This document shows positions 15,087 through 23,688 of a stretch of DNA of 44,858 nucleotides, one piece after another. The position numbers and the translations under genes were made by a program. The stretch covers positions 1 through 44,858 of the forward strand of contig JARKOV010000155.1 in assembly GCA_029975965.1 (NCBI GenBank), given 5' to 3'. Within the stretch, counting starts at the first letter, position 1, and the number at the start of each line of letters is the position of its first letter. The DNA is from Anaerolinea sp. Lineage in GTDB: Bacteria > Chloroflexota > Anaerolineae > Anaerolineales > Anaerolineaceae. A model generated the notes under the pieces. It did not search any database, was not told where the DNA came from, and saw only the letters and a program-made list of their open reading frames with translations.

Positions 15087-16160
15087 ATGAGCGATATCCA
15101 GCCGCCGGCGCCGAGTGGAAAGCAAATTCGCCTGACCAGCCTGTCAAGCTGCGCTGGTTGAGCGTCAAAGCTTAACGCGGAAACGCTGGCGCACGTGCTG
15201 CGCCCAATCAAATCCATATTCGACCCCGGCAGTTACCCGGATTTGTTGGTCGGGCTGTCCGAGCCGGACGATGCCGCCGTCTGGCGCATCGCCGACGACC
15301 GCGCCATCGTGCTCACCACCGATTTCTTCACCCCGGTGGTCGACGACGCCTACGACTACGGGGCGATTGCGGCCGCCAACAGCCTGTCGGATGTGTACGC
15401 GATGGGCGCCGAGCCATTCCTGGCGCTCAACATCGCCGCGCTGCCGCCTGCCTTGCCGGTCGAATTGCTGAGCGAGATCGTCCGCGGAGGGGCTGAGAAG
15501 GCGCGCGAGGCGGGGGTGGTGATCGCCGGCGGGCACACGGTGCAAGATCAGGAACCCAAATTTGGCCTGGTGGTGCTGGGTATGGTCGATCCGCGCAAGA
15601 TGCTGACCAAAGCGGGCGCCCGCGCCGGCGACCGCCTGGTGCTGACCAAGCCGCTGGGGTTTGGCACCACCACCACCGCGCTCAAACGCGAGATCGCCGA
15701 TCCCGAAGATGTCGCCGAGGTGGTCGGCTGGATGAAACAGCTCAACCGTGAAGCTGCCCGGTTAGCCGGACGCTTTGGGCTGCGCAGCGGAACGGACATC
15801 ACCGGGTTCAGCCTGCTGGGTCACGGGCTCGAGCTGGCGCAGGCTTCCGGCGTGGGGCTGGCGCTCGAATTCCAGCGTATCCCGTTCGTCTCCTGCGCCC
15901 GGAAATATGCTGAGCGCTGGGCATTCCCTGGCGGGGCGAGCGATAACCGTTTGTTCTACGGACCTTCGGTAACTTTTGACCCGTCGATCGACGAGGCGAG
16001 CCAGATGCTCCTCTTCGATCCGCAGACCAGCGGGGGGTTGCTCCTGGCGGTGCCACAGGGGCAGGTCCGCTCCTTCCTGGATGCCGCCGGCGCAGCCGGC
16101 CAGCCGGCCTGGGACATCGGCGCTGTGACCGACGGACAAGGGATCGAGGTGCTGCCTTAG
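15087..16160 (+). CDS. selD: Selenide, water dikinase containing selenocysteine
   Basis: SelD makes selenophosphate from selenide and ATP for selenocysteine and selenouridine synthesis. The true frame is 357 residues and contains an in-frame TGA at codon 25 (15159-15161). Its N-terminus, IRLTSLSSCAGUASKLN, aligns with the E. coli active site IRLTQYSHGAGCGCKIS so that the TGA falls on catalytic Cys17 and the Lys is kept; the second Cys is Ser here. Downstream motifs are intact (VLTTDFFTPVVDD, GGHTVQD, TDITGFSLLGHG, FDPQTSGGLL). A stop-to-stop reading gives a false start at the GTG at 15195, which removes the catalytic loop. A hairpin right after the TGA fits a bacterial SECIS. A methyltransferase gene follows at 16 bp. 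Confidence 0.95.
15159..15204 (+). other. UGA selenocysteine codon and putative SECIS hairpin
   Basis: The TGA (15159-15161) is followed by GGCGCA (15188-15193), loop CGTGC and TGCGCC (15199-15204), a perfect 6-bp stem whose loop lies 33-37 bases after the TGA. Bacterial SECIS elements lie inside the coding region, with the SelB-binding loop within about 16-37 bases of the UGA. A second possible stem, GCGT/ACGC, lies between (15162-15178). The exact SelB contact bases cannot be set by eye. Confidence 0.7.
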
Positions 16161-16176
16161 CCCGCAGGAGGAAACC

Positions 16177-16947
16177 ATGCAAGCTTACGGAGATGCTTTC
16201 GCCCGCATCTACAACCGCAAGTGGGGTGATTGGGCGCGCAGGAACGCGCCGAAACTGCGAGAGTTTTTCGACGCCACGCCGCTTTCCACCCGCGGACCGC
16301 GCAGCCTGCTGGACCTGTGCTGTGGCACCGGCCAACTTTCGCTGCACTTCCTGGAGTTCAACTACCGCGTCACCGGTATTGACCTCTCACCGGGTATGCT
16401 CGAACACGCCCGCGCCAACTGCGCGGCGTATATCGTTGCAGGGGCGGCTCATTTTCTACAGGGAGATGCCGCGCAATTTACGCTCGACGAACCGGTGCAG
16501 TTTGCCGTGTCAACCTTCGACGCGCTGAACCACCTGCCCGACCTGGCCGCATTGCGCTCCTGCCTGGAGTGCGTCCACCGCTGCCTCTTGCCGGGCGGCG
16601 TGTTCATCTTCGATCTTAATACACCGCTGGGATTGAATGGCTGGGCCACGCTCAACGTGGAAGAAAACCCCGACCTGACCCTCATCACCAGCGGGCTATA
16701 CGACGAGCGGGGCGGCAAAGCCTGGACACGCATCTGTGGATATGTGCGCGCAGAGGACGGGCGGTACGATCGTTTCGAGGAGACGGTCTACAACACCGCT
16801 TTCGCGTTATCCGAGATCACCGCGCTGCTGAACAGTACCGGCTGGGGTCACTGGCATTACGCGCGCATCGACCAGTTGGCGCTGGCCCTCGACAAGCCCG
16901 AATACGAGAAACGCATCTTTATCGTGGCTGAAAAAGGTGAAGGATGA
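16177..16947 (+). CDS. Class I SAM-dependent methyltransferase
   Basis: A 256-residue methyltransferase. Motif I is LLDLCCGTGQLSLHFLE (about 44-60), followed by VTGIDLSPGMLEHAR with the acidic residue that holds the ribose of SAM, FLQGDAAQF, and a post-II region VSTFDALNHLP. The C-terminal part (about 150-256) would be the substrate lid. The methyl acceptor is not evident. AGGAGGAAACC precedes the ATG. It lies 16 bp after selD and overlaps the next gene as ATGA, so the three form an operon. A selenium or thiol acceptor would fit the context, but this is speculation. Confidence 0.85.
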   Translation: MQAYGDAFARIYNRKWGDWARRNAPKLREFFDATPLSTRGPRSLLDLCCGTGQLSLHFLEFNYRVTGIDLSPGMLEHARANCAAYIVAGAAHFLQGDAAQFTLDEPVQFAVSTFDALNHLPDLAALRSCLECVHRCLLPGGVFIFDLNTPLGLNGWATLNVEENPDLTLITSGLYDERGGKAWTRICGYVRAEDGRYDRFEETVYNTAFALSEITALLNSTGWGHWHYARIDQLALALDKPEYEKRIFIVAEKGEG

Positions 16948-18581
16948 ACCACAACCATTTCGAAAATAACTCGCGCCGGGCGCCGGTGATCAGCCGGTAT
17001 GGCATGGTCGGAGCGTCTCAACCGCTGGCCGTGGCAGCCGGCTTGAAGGTGCTTTCACTGGGTGGCAACGCCGCCGACGCCGCCGTGGCGACAGCCGCCG
17101 CGCTCAATGTCACCGAGCCATGCAGCACCGGCCTGGGCGGCGATGCGTTTTGCCTGTTCTACGAGCGCGATACCCGCAGGGTTTACGCGCTCAACGGTTC
17201 TGGACGGGCGCCTGCCGCGTTGACCCTGGAGCGGATCCAGCGGGAGGGACTGGGCAAAAGCCTCCCCCGCTACCACCCTTACACCGTCACCGTGCCGGGA
17301 GCCTGCGCCGCCTGGTGCGACACGGTCGAGCGCTTCGGCAAGCTCTCCATGGTGCAGGTGCTCGGTCCCGCCATCGAGCTGGCCCACGAAGGATTCCCCG
17401 TCGCGCCGCACACCTCGCTGAGCTGGCAGGCAGCCGCCTCGCACGGTCAGTTGGCCAGCGCGGTCAACGGCCGCGAGTTGACCCTTGACGGTCGAGGCCC
17501 ACTGCCGGGAGAGATCTTCCGCAACCCTGGCCTGGCGCAAGCCATGACCCTGATCGCCTTCGAAGGCAAAGACGCCTTTTACAAGGGTTCAATCGCCCAG
17601 AGTATCGTCAATACATTGCGCGAAGCCGGCGGGTGCATGGAGCTGGACGACCTGGCCGCTCACACCAGCACGTGGGATGAGCCAATTTCAACCACATACC
17701 GCGGGCTGCGCTTTTGGGAGTGCCCTCCCAATGGGCAGGGTATCGCAGCGTTGATGGCCCTCAACATTCTCGAAGGCTTTGACCTGTCTGGCCAGGAAGC
17801 CCTTTCCACCGCTCGCTTGCACCTGCTGATCGAGGCCATGCGCCTGGCGTTTGCCGATGCGCGCCGCTTCGTGGCAGACCCGCGGGTGACCGCCGTTCCA
17901 ATCCCGGACCTGCTCAGCAAAGCCTACGCGGAAGAGCGGCGCAAAATGATCGACCCGGCGCGCGCCAACCCCGCGATCCGACATGGAACCCCGACCGGTT
18001 CGAGTGACACCGTGTACCTGAGCGTCGTCGACGGGCAGGGCAACGCCTGTTCGTTCATCAACAGCAATTACATGGGCTTTGGCAGCGGGATCGTCCCGCG
18101 CGGCTGGGGTTTCAGCCTGCAAAACCGCGGGCACAACTTCAGCCTCGAACCCGGTCACCCCAACCAGGTCGCCCCGCGCAAGCGTCCATATCACACCATC
18201 ATCCCAGCGCTGGCAACCCGCGAAGAAGACGGCAGCTTGTTTGCCTGCTATGGCGTGATGGGCGGTTTTATGCAACCGCAAGGGCATTTGCAGGTGGCAA
18301 TCGCCCTTTGCGATGACCAGGCTGACCCCCAATGCGCGCTCGACCGGCCGCGCTTCTGCATCGAGCCGGACGAGTCGCGCAGCACGGTGGCTCTCGAGGA
18401 GGGCATTCCGGTCAAGGTGATGGCTGCCCTGGCCGATATGGGTCACCAGGTGCGCCCGGTCAGCGGGGGCGGCAGGTTGCTCTTCGGGCGCGGTCAGGTG
18501 ATCTACCGCGACGACCAGAGTGGCGTGCTGTGGGGTGGCAGCGACCCCCGCGCGGATGGCTGCGTGATGACCACCGCATAG
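16944..18581 (+). CDS. Gamma-glutamyltransferase-family Ntn hydrolase
   Basis: A 545-residue Ntn hydrolase of the gamma-glutamyltransferase family. Such proteins self-cleave before a Thr that becomes the N-terminal nucleophile of the small subunit. The candidate is T356 in GSSDTVYLSVVDGQGN, giving subunits of about 355 and 190 residues. The N-terminal signature GMVGASQPLAVAAGLKVLSLGGNAADAAVA and STGLGGDAFCLFY is present, and near the C-terminus RKRPYHTIIPAL. There is no signal peptide, so unlike periplasmic GGT it should be cytoplasmic. The usual TTH after the cut is TVY here, so the substrate may not be glutathione; related acylases are an alternative. Its start overlaps the methyltransferase stop. 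Confidence 0.85.
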   Translation: MNHNHFENNSRRAPVISRYGMVGASQPLAVAAGLKVLSLGGNAADAAVATAAALNVTEPCSTGLGGDAFCLFYERDTRRVYALNGSGRAPAALTLERIQREGLGKSLPRYHPYTVTVPGACAAWCDTVERFGKLSMVQVLGPAIELAHEGFPVAPHTSLSWQAAASHGQLASAVNGRELTLDGRGPLPGEIFRNPGLAQAMTLIAFEGKDAFYKGSIAQSIVNTLREAGGCMELDDLAAHTSTWDEPISTTYRGLRFWECPPNGQGIAALMALNILEGFDLSGQEALSTARLHLLIEAMRLAFADARRFVADPRVTAVPIPDLLSKAYAEERRKMIDPARANPAIRHGTPTGSSDTVYLSVVDGQGNACSFINSNYMGFGSGIVPRGWGFSLQNRGHNFSLEPGHPNQVAPRKRPYHTIIPALATREEDGSLFACYGVMGGFMQPQGHLQVAIALCDDQADPQCALDRPRFCIEPDESRSTVALEEGIPVKVMAALADMGHQVRPVSGGGRLLFGRGQVIYRDDQSGVLWGGSDPRADGCVMTTA

Positions 18582-18583
18582 CG

Positions 18584-18612
18584 TTGACAGCCTCCCGTTC
18601 TCATTGTATAGT
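18584..18612 (+). promoter_or_regulatory. Promoter for uvrC
   Basis: TTGACA (18584-18589), 17-base spacer, TATAGT (18607-18612): the best consensus promoter in the window. It starts 3 bases after the stop of the gamma-glutamyltransferase-like gene. The leader of about 64 bases shows no clear Shine-Dalgarno site before the uvrC ATG. Confidence 0.75.
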
Positions 18613-18682
18613 GATGCCAACCTGGACCTGAAATAACGGGCCAGCGGACCGGTCTTAATGTGTACAGCAGCCGTTTAGCAGC

Positions 18683-20545
18683 ATGAAGCAAATCTCCGAG
18701 CACATCCAGCAAATCCTCGATACCTTGCCCACCCGGCCGGGCTGTTACATCTACCAGAACGAAGGCGGTGAGATCATCTACGTGGGCAAAGCGATCAACC
18801 TGCGCAACCGGGTGCGCTCGTATTTCCACGATAGCCCCCAGGATTTCAAGACCCGCCAGTTGGTGAAGAACATCGCTCACATCGATTGGATCGTGGTCGA
18901 ATCCGAGCTCGAGGCGTTGATCCTCGAGATGAACCTGATCAAAAAGCACCGCCCGCGCTATAACATCAAGCTCAAGGACGACAAGCGCTACCCGTATATC
19001 AAAGTCCATTGGAAAGACCCCTTCCCCAAGGTGACGGTGACCCGCCAGATGACCCGCGACGGCTCGCGTTACTTTGGACCGTATACCAGCGTGTGGGCTG
19101 TTCACCAGACCCTGGACGTGCTGCGCCGCATCTTCCCTTATCTCACCTGCGACCGCGAGATCACCGGAAAGGACGCCCGCCCGTGCCTGTTTTACGACAT
19201 CAAGCTGTGCACCGGGCCCTGCATCGGAGCGATGAACCAGGAGGATTACCGGCGCATGATCGACGACCTGTGCAATTTCCTCCAGGGACGCACCGAAACG
19301 ATCGTCACGCGCCTGCAAGCGGAGATGGCCCGCGCCGCCGAAGACTTGAATTTTGAGCGCGCCGCCGCCATCCGCGACCAGATCAACGCCATCGACCGCG
19401 TGGTCGAGCGCCAGCGGGTGATCTCTAACGAAAAACTGGACTCGGACGTGATCGCCATGGCGCGCGCCAACGGCGAGGCCTGCGTGCAAATCTTCTTCAT
19501 CCGCGGAGGCAAGCTGATCGGTCGTGAGTATTTCATCCTCGAAGGCACCCACGACGAAGCCGACTCGCAGATCGTAGGCGAATTCATCAAGCAGTTCTAT
19601 TCCGAGGCCGCCAACGTCCCCCCGGAAGTGCTGCTGCCCAACGAGATCGACGAAGTCAGGATCATCGAGCAGTGGTTGAACACGCGAACCGGCGGTCAAA
19701 AAGTGGAGCTGGTCGTACCGCGCCAGGGCAGCGAGCAGGAGCTGGTGGAAATGGCCACCGAAAACGCCCTGGAAACGCTGGCGGCGCTGAAAGCGCAGTG
19801 GGAAGCCGATACCAACAAGCAGCAGGAAGCGCTTGGTGAGCTCCAGAAAGCTTTTGAGCTGGCCGCTCCCCCGAACAAAATCGAGTGCTTCGACATCTCG
19901 AACACGCAGGGCACCGCGATGGTCGCCAGCATGGTCGTCTTCGAGCAGGGCACGCCGAGTAAAAAGCATTACCGCCATTTCAACATCCGCTCGGTGATCG
20001 GGCCGGACGATTTCGCCAGCATGGAAGAAGTGCTGACCCGCCGCTTCAACCGCTGGGAGGCTTCTCAGGAGGGCAAGTTCGAGCCGGGGAAAAAGCTCGA
20101 CCCAGCCTTCGCCATCTTGCCTGACCTGCTGATCGTGGACGGGGGCAAAGGTCAACTTGGACGGGCGGTTCAGGTGCTGGAGAAATTCAACTTGATCGAA
20201 AAAGTGCCGGTGGTCGGGTTGGCGAAACAGCAGGAAGAGGTTTTCTTGCCCGGACGCAGCCAGTCGATTCTCTTGCCCCGCCACTCCCAAGGGCTCTACC
20301 TGCTGCAGCGCATCCGAGACGAGGCGCACCGCTTTGCCATCACCGCCCACCGCAAGCAGCGAACCAAAATGGGCATGGCATCCGTGCTGGATAAAATTCC
20401 AGGCATCGGGCCGACGCGCCGGCGCTGGCTGCTCAACCACTTCGGCTCGCTCGAAGCCATCCGCGAGGCCAGCCTCGAAGAGCTCACCGCCGCGCCGGGG
20501 ATCAACGCGGAACTGGCCCAATCGATCAAAGAGCACCTGGAATAA
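18683..20545 (+). CDS. uvrC: Excinuclease ABC subunit C
   Basis: A 620-residue UvrC, the nuclease that makes both incisions in nucleotide excision repair after UvrA/UvrB load on damaged DNA. The N-terminal GIY-YIG domain for the 3' cut is clear (RPGCYIYQNEGGEIIYVGKA, about 13-32). The UVR helix that binds UvrB follows (LNFERAAAIRDQINAID, about 222-240), then the RNase H-like domain for the 5' cut (KIECFDISNTQGTAMVASMV, LLIVDGGKGQL) and the C-terminal helix-hairpin-helix pair (LDKIPGIGPTRRRWLLNHFG, AAPGINAELAQSI). The length is normal. A long open frame on the opposite strand is only a coding shadow. Confidence 0.97.
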   Translation: MKQISEHIQQILDTLPTRPGCYIYQNEGGEIIYVGKAINLRNRVRSYFHDSPQDFKTRQLVKNIAHIDWIVVESELEALILEMNLIKKHRPRYNIKLKDDKRYPYIKVHWKDPFPKVTVTRQMTRDGSRYFGPYTSVWAVHQTLDVLRRIFPYLTCDREITGKDARPCLFYDIKLCTGPCIGAMNQEDYRRMIDDLCNFLQGRTETIVTRLQAEMARAAEDLNFERAAAIRDQINAIDRVVERQRVISNEKLDSDVIAMARANGEACVQIFFIRGGKLIGREYFILEGTHDEADSQIVGEFIKQFYSEAANVPPEVLLPNEIDEVRIIEQWLNTRTGGQKVELVVPRQGSEQELVEMATENALETLAALKAQWEADTNKQQEALGELQKAFELAAPPNKIECFDISNTQGTAMVASMVVFEQGTPSKKHYRHFNIRSVIGPDDFASMEEVLTRRFNRWEASQEGKFEPGKKLDPAFAILPDLLIVDGGKGQLGRAVQVLEKFNLIEKVPVVGLAKQQEEVFLPGRSQSILLPRHSQGLYLLQRIRDEAHRFAITAHRKQRTKMGMASVLDKIPGIGPTRRRWLLNHFGSLEAIREASLEELTAAPGINAELAQSIKEHLE

Positions 20546-20683
20546 CCCACCTGGCGCGCACTCGTGTGCGTGAATCTCCCCCTCCAGCCGCGTACAATCT
20601 GGTTATGCCGGGCGGTTAACGCGCCGATCCAATCTCTCCGCGCGATCGAACGCCAGGCAATTCCCCACAACTGGAGATTCATC

Positions 20684-22300
20684 ATGCAGGCAGAAGCCAC
20701 CGAGCACCTGGAAAGCAAGCCCTCCTCACCGACATCCTTCCCATCCTATTTCTGGCTGACCGGGTTTGTCCTGGCCTGGGCCGTCGACCTGCTCTTCTGG
20801 GGTCACCCCGCCGGCCTTGCCTTTCCCATCTGGATTGGCCTGGGCATTGCCGGCCTGTTTGCCGCCGCGTTTTGGGAGCGCCGCAAGGTGGCCTGGGCCA
20901 GTTACCCGCTGGCAGCCGCCGCTCTGGCGCTCTCGCTGACCACATTCCTGCGTTCCGAGCCCTTCAGCATGACGATCACCGGCCTGCTGGCGGTTGCCTC
21001 GCTGGGATTGCTGGCCGTCACCCTCACCAACGGATACTGGCTGCTCTACCGCCTGGGCGACCTGCTGCTGGCCGCGCTGCGCCTGTTTGCCGCCGGATTG
21101 GTGCGCGCCGGGCAGGCGCTCGCCCGCAAACCCGCCGTCGAGGCGGAAGGCCAGACCCCCTCTACCTGGCACAGGCTGCGCAAAACAGGCTTCCCGATCC
21201 TGCGCGGGCTGCTGCTGGCTATCCCCGTCCTGGCGGTGCTGGGTGGGCTGCTCGCCTCCGCCGACCCGGTCTTTGGCCGCCTGTTGGAGAACCTCCTGCG
21301 CATCTTCGACCTCGACCGTCTGCCGGAATACATCATCCGTTTTTCGTATGTGATGATCCTGACGTATGCCTTCAGCGGCGTGTTAATTTTCGCCGTCTTC
21401 CCCGAGCCCGCCGAACGGCCCAATCCTCTCCAGCCCTGGAAGATGCGCTTCTTAGGCTCGACCGAGGCGGTCATCATCCTGGGGAGCGTGGTGCTGCTGT
21501 TTGCCGTTTTCGTCGCGCTGCAACTGCGCTACCTGTTTGGCGGGCAGGCTAACATCACCGAAACTGGCTTCACCTACTCCGATTACGCCCGGCGCGGCTT
21601 TTTCGAGCTGGTCTGGGTGGCGGTGCTCAGCCTGGGTCTGTATATCGGTCTGGGAGCGGTCACCCGCCGCGAAACCGCCGCCAGAGAGCGCTCCTTCACC
21701 ATCCTGTCCATCGCCTTGATGGGCCTGGTGCTGGTCATCCTCGTCTCGGCGTTGCAGCGCCTGCTGCTGTATGAATCGGCTTACGGCTTTACCCGCTTGC
21801 GCACCTACACGCATATCTTCATTCCCTGGCTGGCCGTGTTGCTGATCGTCGCCATCCTGCTCCAGGCGGTGGGACGCCAGGGGCACTTCGGGCTGGCGTT
21901 GCTCCTGGTTTGCCTGGGTTTTGGCCTGACCTTCACCACGCTCAACGTCGATGCGCTGATCACCCGCCTCAACCTGCAGCGCGCGCGCTCCGGCCTCGAG
22001 CTGGACGCCTCCCACCTGTTGGCGCTCTCCAGCGACGCGGTTCCCGAGCTAACCACGGCTTACCAGGACCCATCCTTACCGGCTGCCGACCGGGAAAAGA
22101 TCGGGGCGGTATTGGCCTGCAAGCAAATTGCCCCAAGCTATTCGACCGACTGGCGCGCTCTGCGCCTGAGCGAGAGCCGGGCGAAGGGTTTGCTCGACGG
22201 GCTGGATCTCAGCGCCTATAAAATCGAACCGGACGACCGCTCTCCATATATCGTCTTGGATGGGCAGGAGTTCTATTGCTACGCCGGTTACATGGACTGA
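20684..22300 (+). CDS. Polytopic membrane protein, DUF4173-like
   Basis: A protein of 538 residues from the ATG at 20684, with about 12 transmembrane helices, a hydrophilic loop (about 145-165) and a C-terminal soluble tail (about 445-538). The middle has LRGLLLAIPVLAVLGGLLASADPVFG and YARRGFFELVWVAVLSL, which resemble the DUF4173/DUF4153 membrane proteins of unknown function. An open frame continues 40 codons upstream but its residues are Arg/Gln-rich and not membrane-like. GGAGA about 9 bases before the 20684 ATG favours the shorter form. It follows uvrC in the same direction. A TACAAT box at 20593-20598 could drive it alone. Confidence 0.72.
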   Translation: MQAEATEHLESKPSSPTSFPSYFWLTGFVLAWAVDLLFWGHPAGLAFPIWIGLGIAGLFAAAFWERRKVAWASYPLAAAALALSLTTFLRSEPFSMTITGLLAVASLGLLAVTLTNGYWLLYRLGDLLLAALRLFAAGLVRAGQALARKPAVEAEGQTPSTWHRLRKTGFPILRGLLLAIPVLAVLGGLLASADPVFGRLLENLLRIFDLDRLPEYIIRFSYVMILTYAFSGVLIFAVFPEPAERPNPLQPWKMRFLGSTEAVIILGSVVLLFAVFVALQLRYLFGGQANITETGFTYSDYARRGFFELVWVAVLSLGLYIGLGAVTRRETAARERSFTILSIALMGLVLVILVSALQRLLLYESAYGFTRLRTYTHIFIPWLAVLLIVAILLQAVGRQGHFGLALLLVCLGFGLTFTTLNVDALITRLNLQRARSGLELDASHLLALSSDAVPELTTAYQDPSLPAADREKIGAVLACKQIAPSYSTDWRALRLSESRAKGLLDGLDLSAYKIEPDDRSPYIVLDGQEFYCYAGYMD

Positions 22301-22318
22301 TTTTGGAGGTGAAGCCCA

Positions 22319-23440
22319 TCAGGCAGGCAGTGTGATCACATCCTCAGGAGGAAGCAGGCGGTTGATCAAGTCGCCCACCAGGGTCATAATCCCGCTGCGA
22401 AGCATATCCGGCGACATCAGGCTGGCCTCCAGGGTTTCATTATCCTGGAAACGGTCGGCCTGCTTTTTTGCTCCCGACTGGATGTGCTCGATCACTTCGT
22501 GCATTTCATCCCGGTAACAGTCCAGCACGGGCCGGTCCTGTTGCTCGGCCAACAAAATCGACTTGACCGCCAGCCGGCCACTCAAAGCGGCGTTGTCCAT
22601 GCCCAACACGCGGAAAGGGTCGAGCAGACCAGCCGCATCGCCGGCCAGCAACAGGTTTCCCATCCCCAGGTAAGGGCCGCCCACCAGCTTCGACGCGAAG
22701 CCTTCTCTGCGACTGATCTTGCCCATCAACCAGTACTTCTGCTTGATGTAACGGTAAAAGCGATCGATATATTCCTTAGGGGCATGGTCTGCGCCGGTGG
22801 CGATCAACCATTCATCGTCCTTCAGGTAAACCGTGGCGAAGGTTTGGGTCGCGAAATCCACATTGTAGAACATGTACACGGTGCGCGGATCGAGCATCGC
22901 GCTGCCTTTGAAGTAATAGCACCAGATGCCGCCTTCGGCCTTGGCCGTATAATCCTGGGGACGCAAGATGCGCCGGACGCGCGACATGGCCCCATCCGCC
23001 CCAATCAGGTAGCGGGTATGCACCTTGCGCGTTTTGCCGTTGGCCTCCAAAGTCACCGCAAGCGAGGGCGCTTCCTCTTTGAAGCTCTTCAGCACGGTGT
23101 CGTCCTGGAAGATGGCCCCTTCTGCTGCCGCCAGCTCGTTCAACCAATGGTCGAACGTGGGTCGCCAAAAATTGAGCAGTTTCATGGAAACCGGGATAAA
23201 CCGTCCGCTGGGCATGACGATCTGCAACGCATCCAGCTCGTTGCGGCAAACTTTATCCGCTGGAATCTGTGCCCCGATCAATTTCTCGAAATAAGCAAAT
23301 TGCAGACCCGTGCACACCTTATTGCGTGGCACCTTAGCGCGCTCGACCAACAATGTTTACATCCCGGTCGCAGCCGCAAATCGCGCCGCCACCGACCCGG
23401 CAATCCCGCCGCCCACCACAACCACGTCGTATCGTTCCAT
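22319..23440 (-). pseudogene. Geranylgeranyl-reductase-like flavoprotein broken by a stop
   Basis: From the ATG at 23440 the frame encodes the complete N-terminus of a FAD-dependent reductase: MERYDVVVVGGGIAGSVAAR with the GxGxxG dinucleotide motif. A TAA at 23359-23357 then stops it after residue 27, and the same frame resumes with TLLVERAKVPRNKVCTGL to the normal end (LLAGDAAGLLDPFRVLGMDNAALSG). The total of 374 codons fits the geranylgeranyl-reductase-like family, which reduces isoprenoid chains of lipids or quinones. One base change (for example AAA to TAA) explains the break. Restart at the TTG at 23353 would lack the FAD motif. It may be a true nonsense mutation or a sequencing error; the rest of the frame is well kept, so the break is recent or artificial. 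Confidence 0.8.
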
Positions 23441-23664
23441 AACTCGCGCCCTGCTTTACCTGAAGATTTGGAGTAATTGCTCAGCCAGAGGTGCAAGAGG
23501 TGGTTTTCTCCTCCACCCGCTGAGAAGTTACGGTTTGGATATTAAAGTATACCGGAATGCTCAGAAAGCAGCGCACTGTAAATCATACGTCGCGATCGTT
23601 CCAATATTTGGTTGTTTGCCGACAACGCTCTTATCGCCCCAAACCCAGTGAAAATCGACCGTGT

Positions 23665-23670
23665 TATAAT
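23665..23670 (+). promoter_or_regulatory. -10 box of the MBL/kinase operon
   Basis: TATAAT at 23665-23670, 18 bases before the ATG at 23689, with CAGGGA as a weak ribosome-binding site between. No good -35 is seen at 15-19 bases upstream. The remainder of the 248-bp gap 23441-23688 shows nothing I can name. Confidence 0.5.
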
Positions 23671-23688
23671 TTTGCCCAGGGATTAGCC

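Noticed and set aside
15159..15161. TGA read as a true stop making selD a pseudogene
   Set aside because: The frame continues exactly, the TGA falls on the catalytic position, the upstream ATG has a good ribosome-binding site and a hairpin follows; selenocysteine is the better explanation.
18503..20536. 677-codon open frame on the minus strand opposite uvrC
   Set aside because: UvrC on the plus strand has all family domains; the opposite frame is a GC-rich coding shadow rich in His/Asp/Arg with no recognisable fold.
20564..20683. 40-codon N-terminal extension of the DUF4173-like gene
   Set aside because: The residues are not membrane-like, no ribosome-binding site fits, and a GGAGA-preceded ATG at 20684 fits the first helix better.
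23357..23359. TAA in the flavoprotein gene as another recoded codon
   Set aside because: UAA is not a selenocysteine or pyrrolysine codon, and the family does not need a special residue here; nonsense mutation or base error is more likely.
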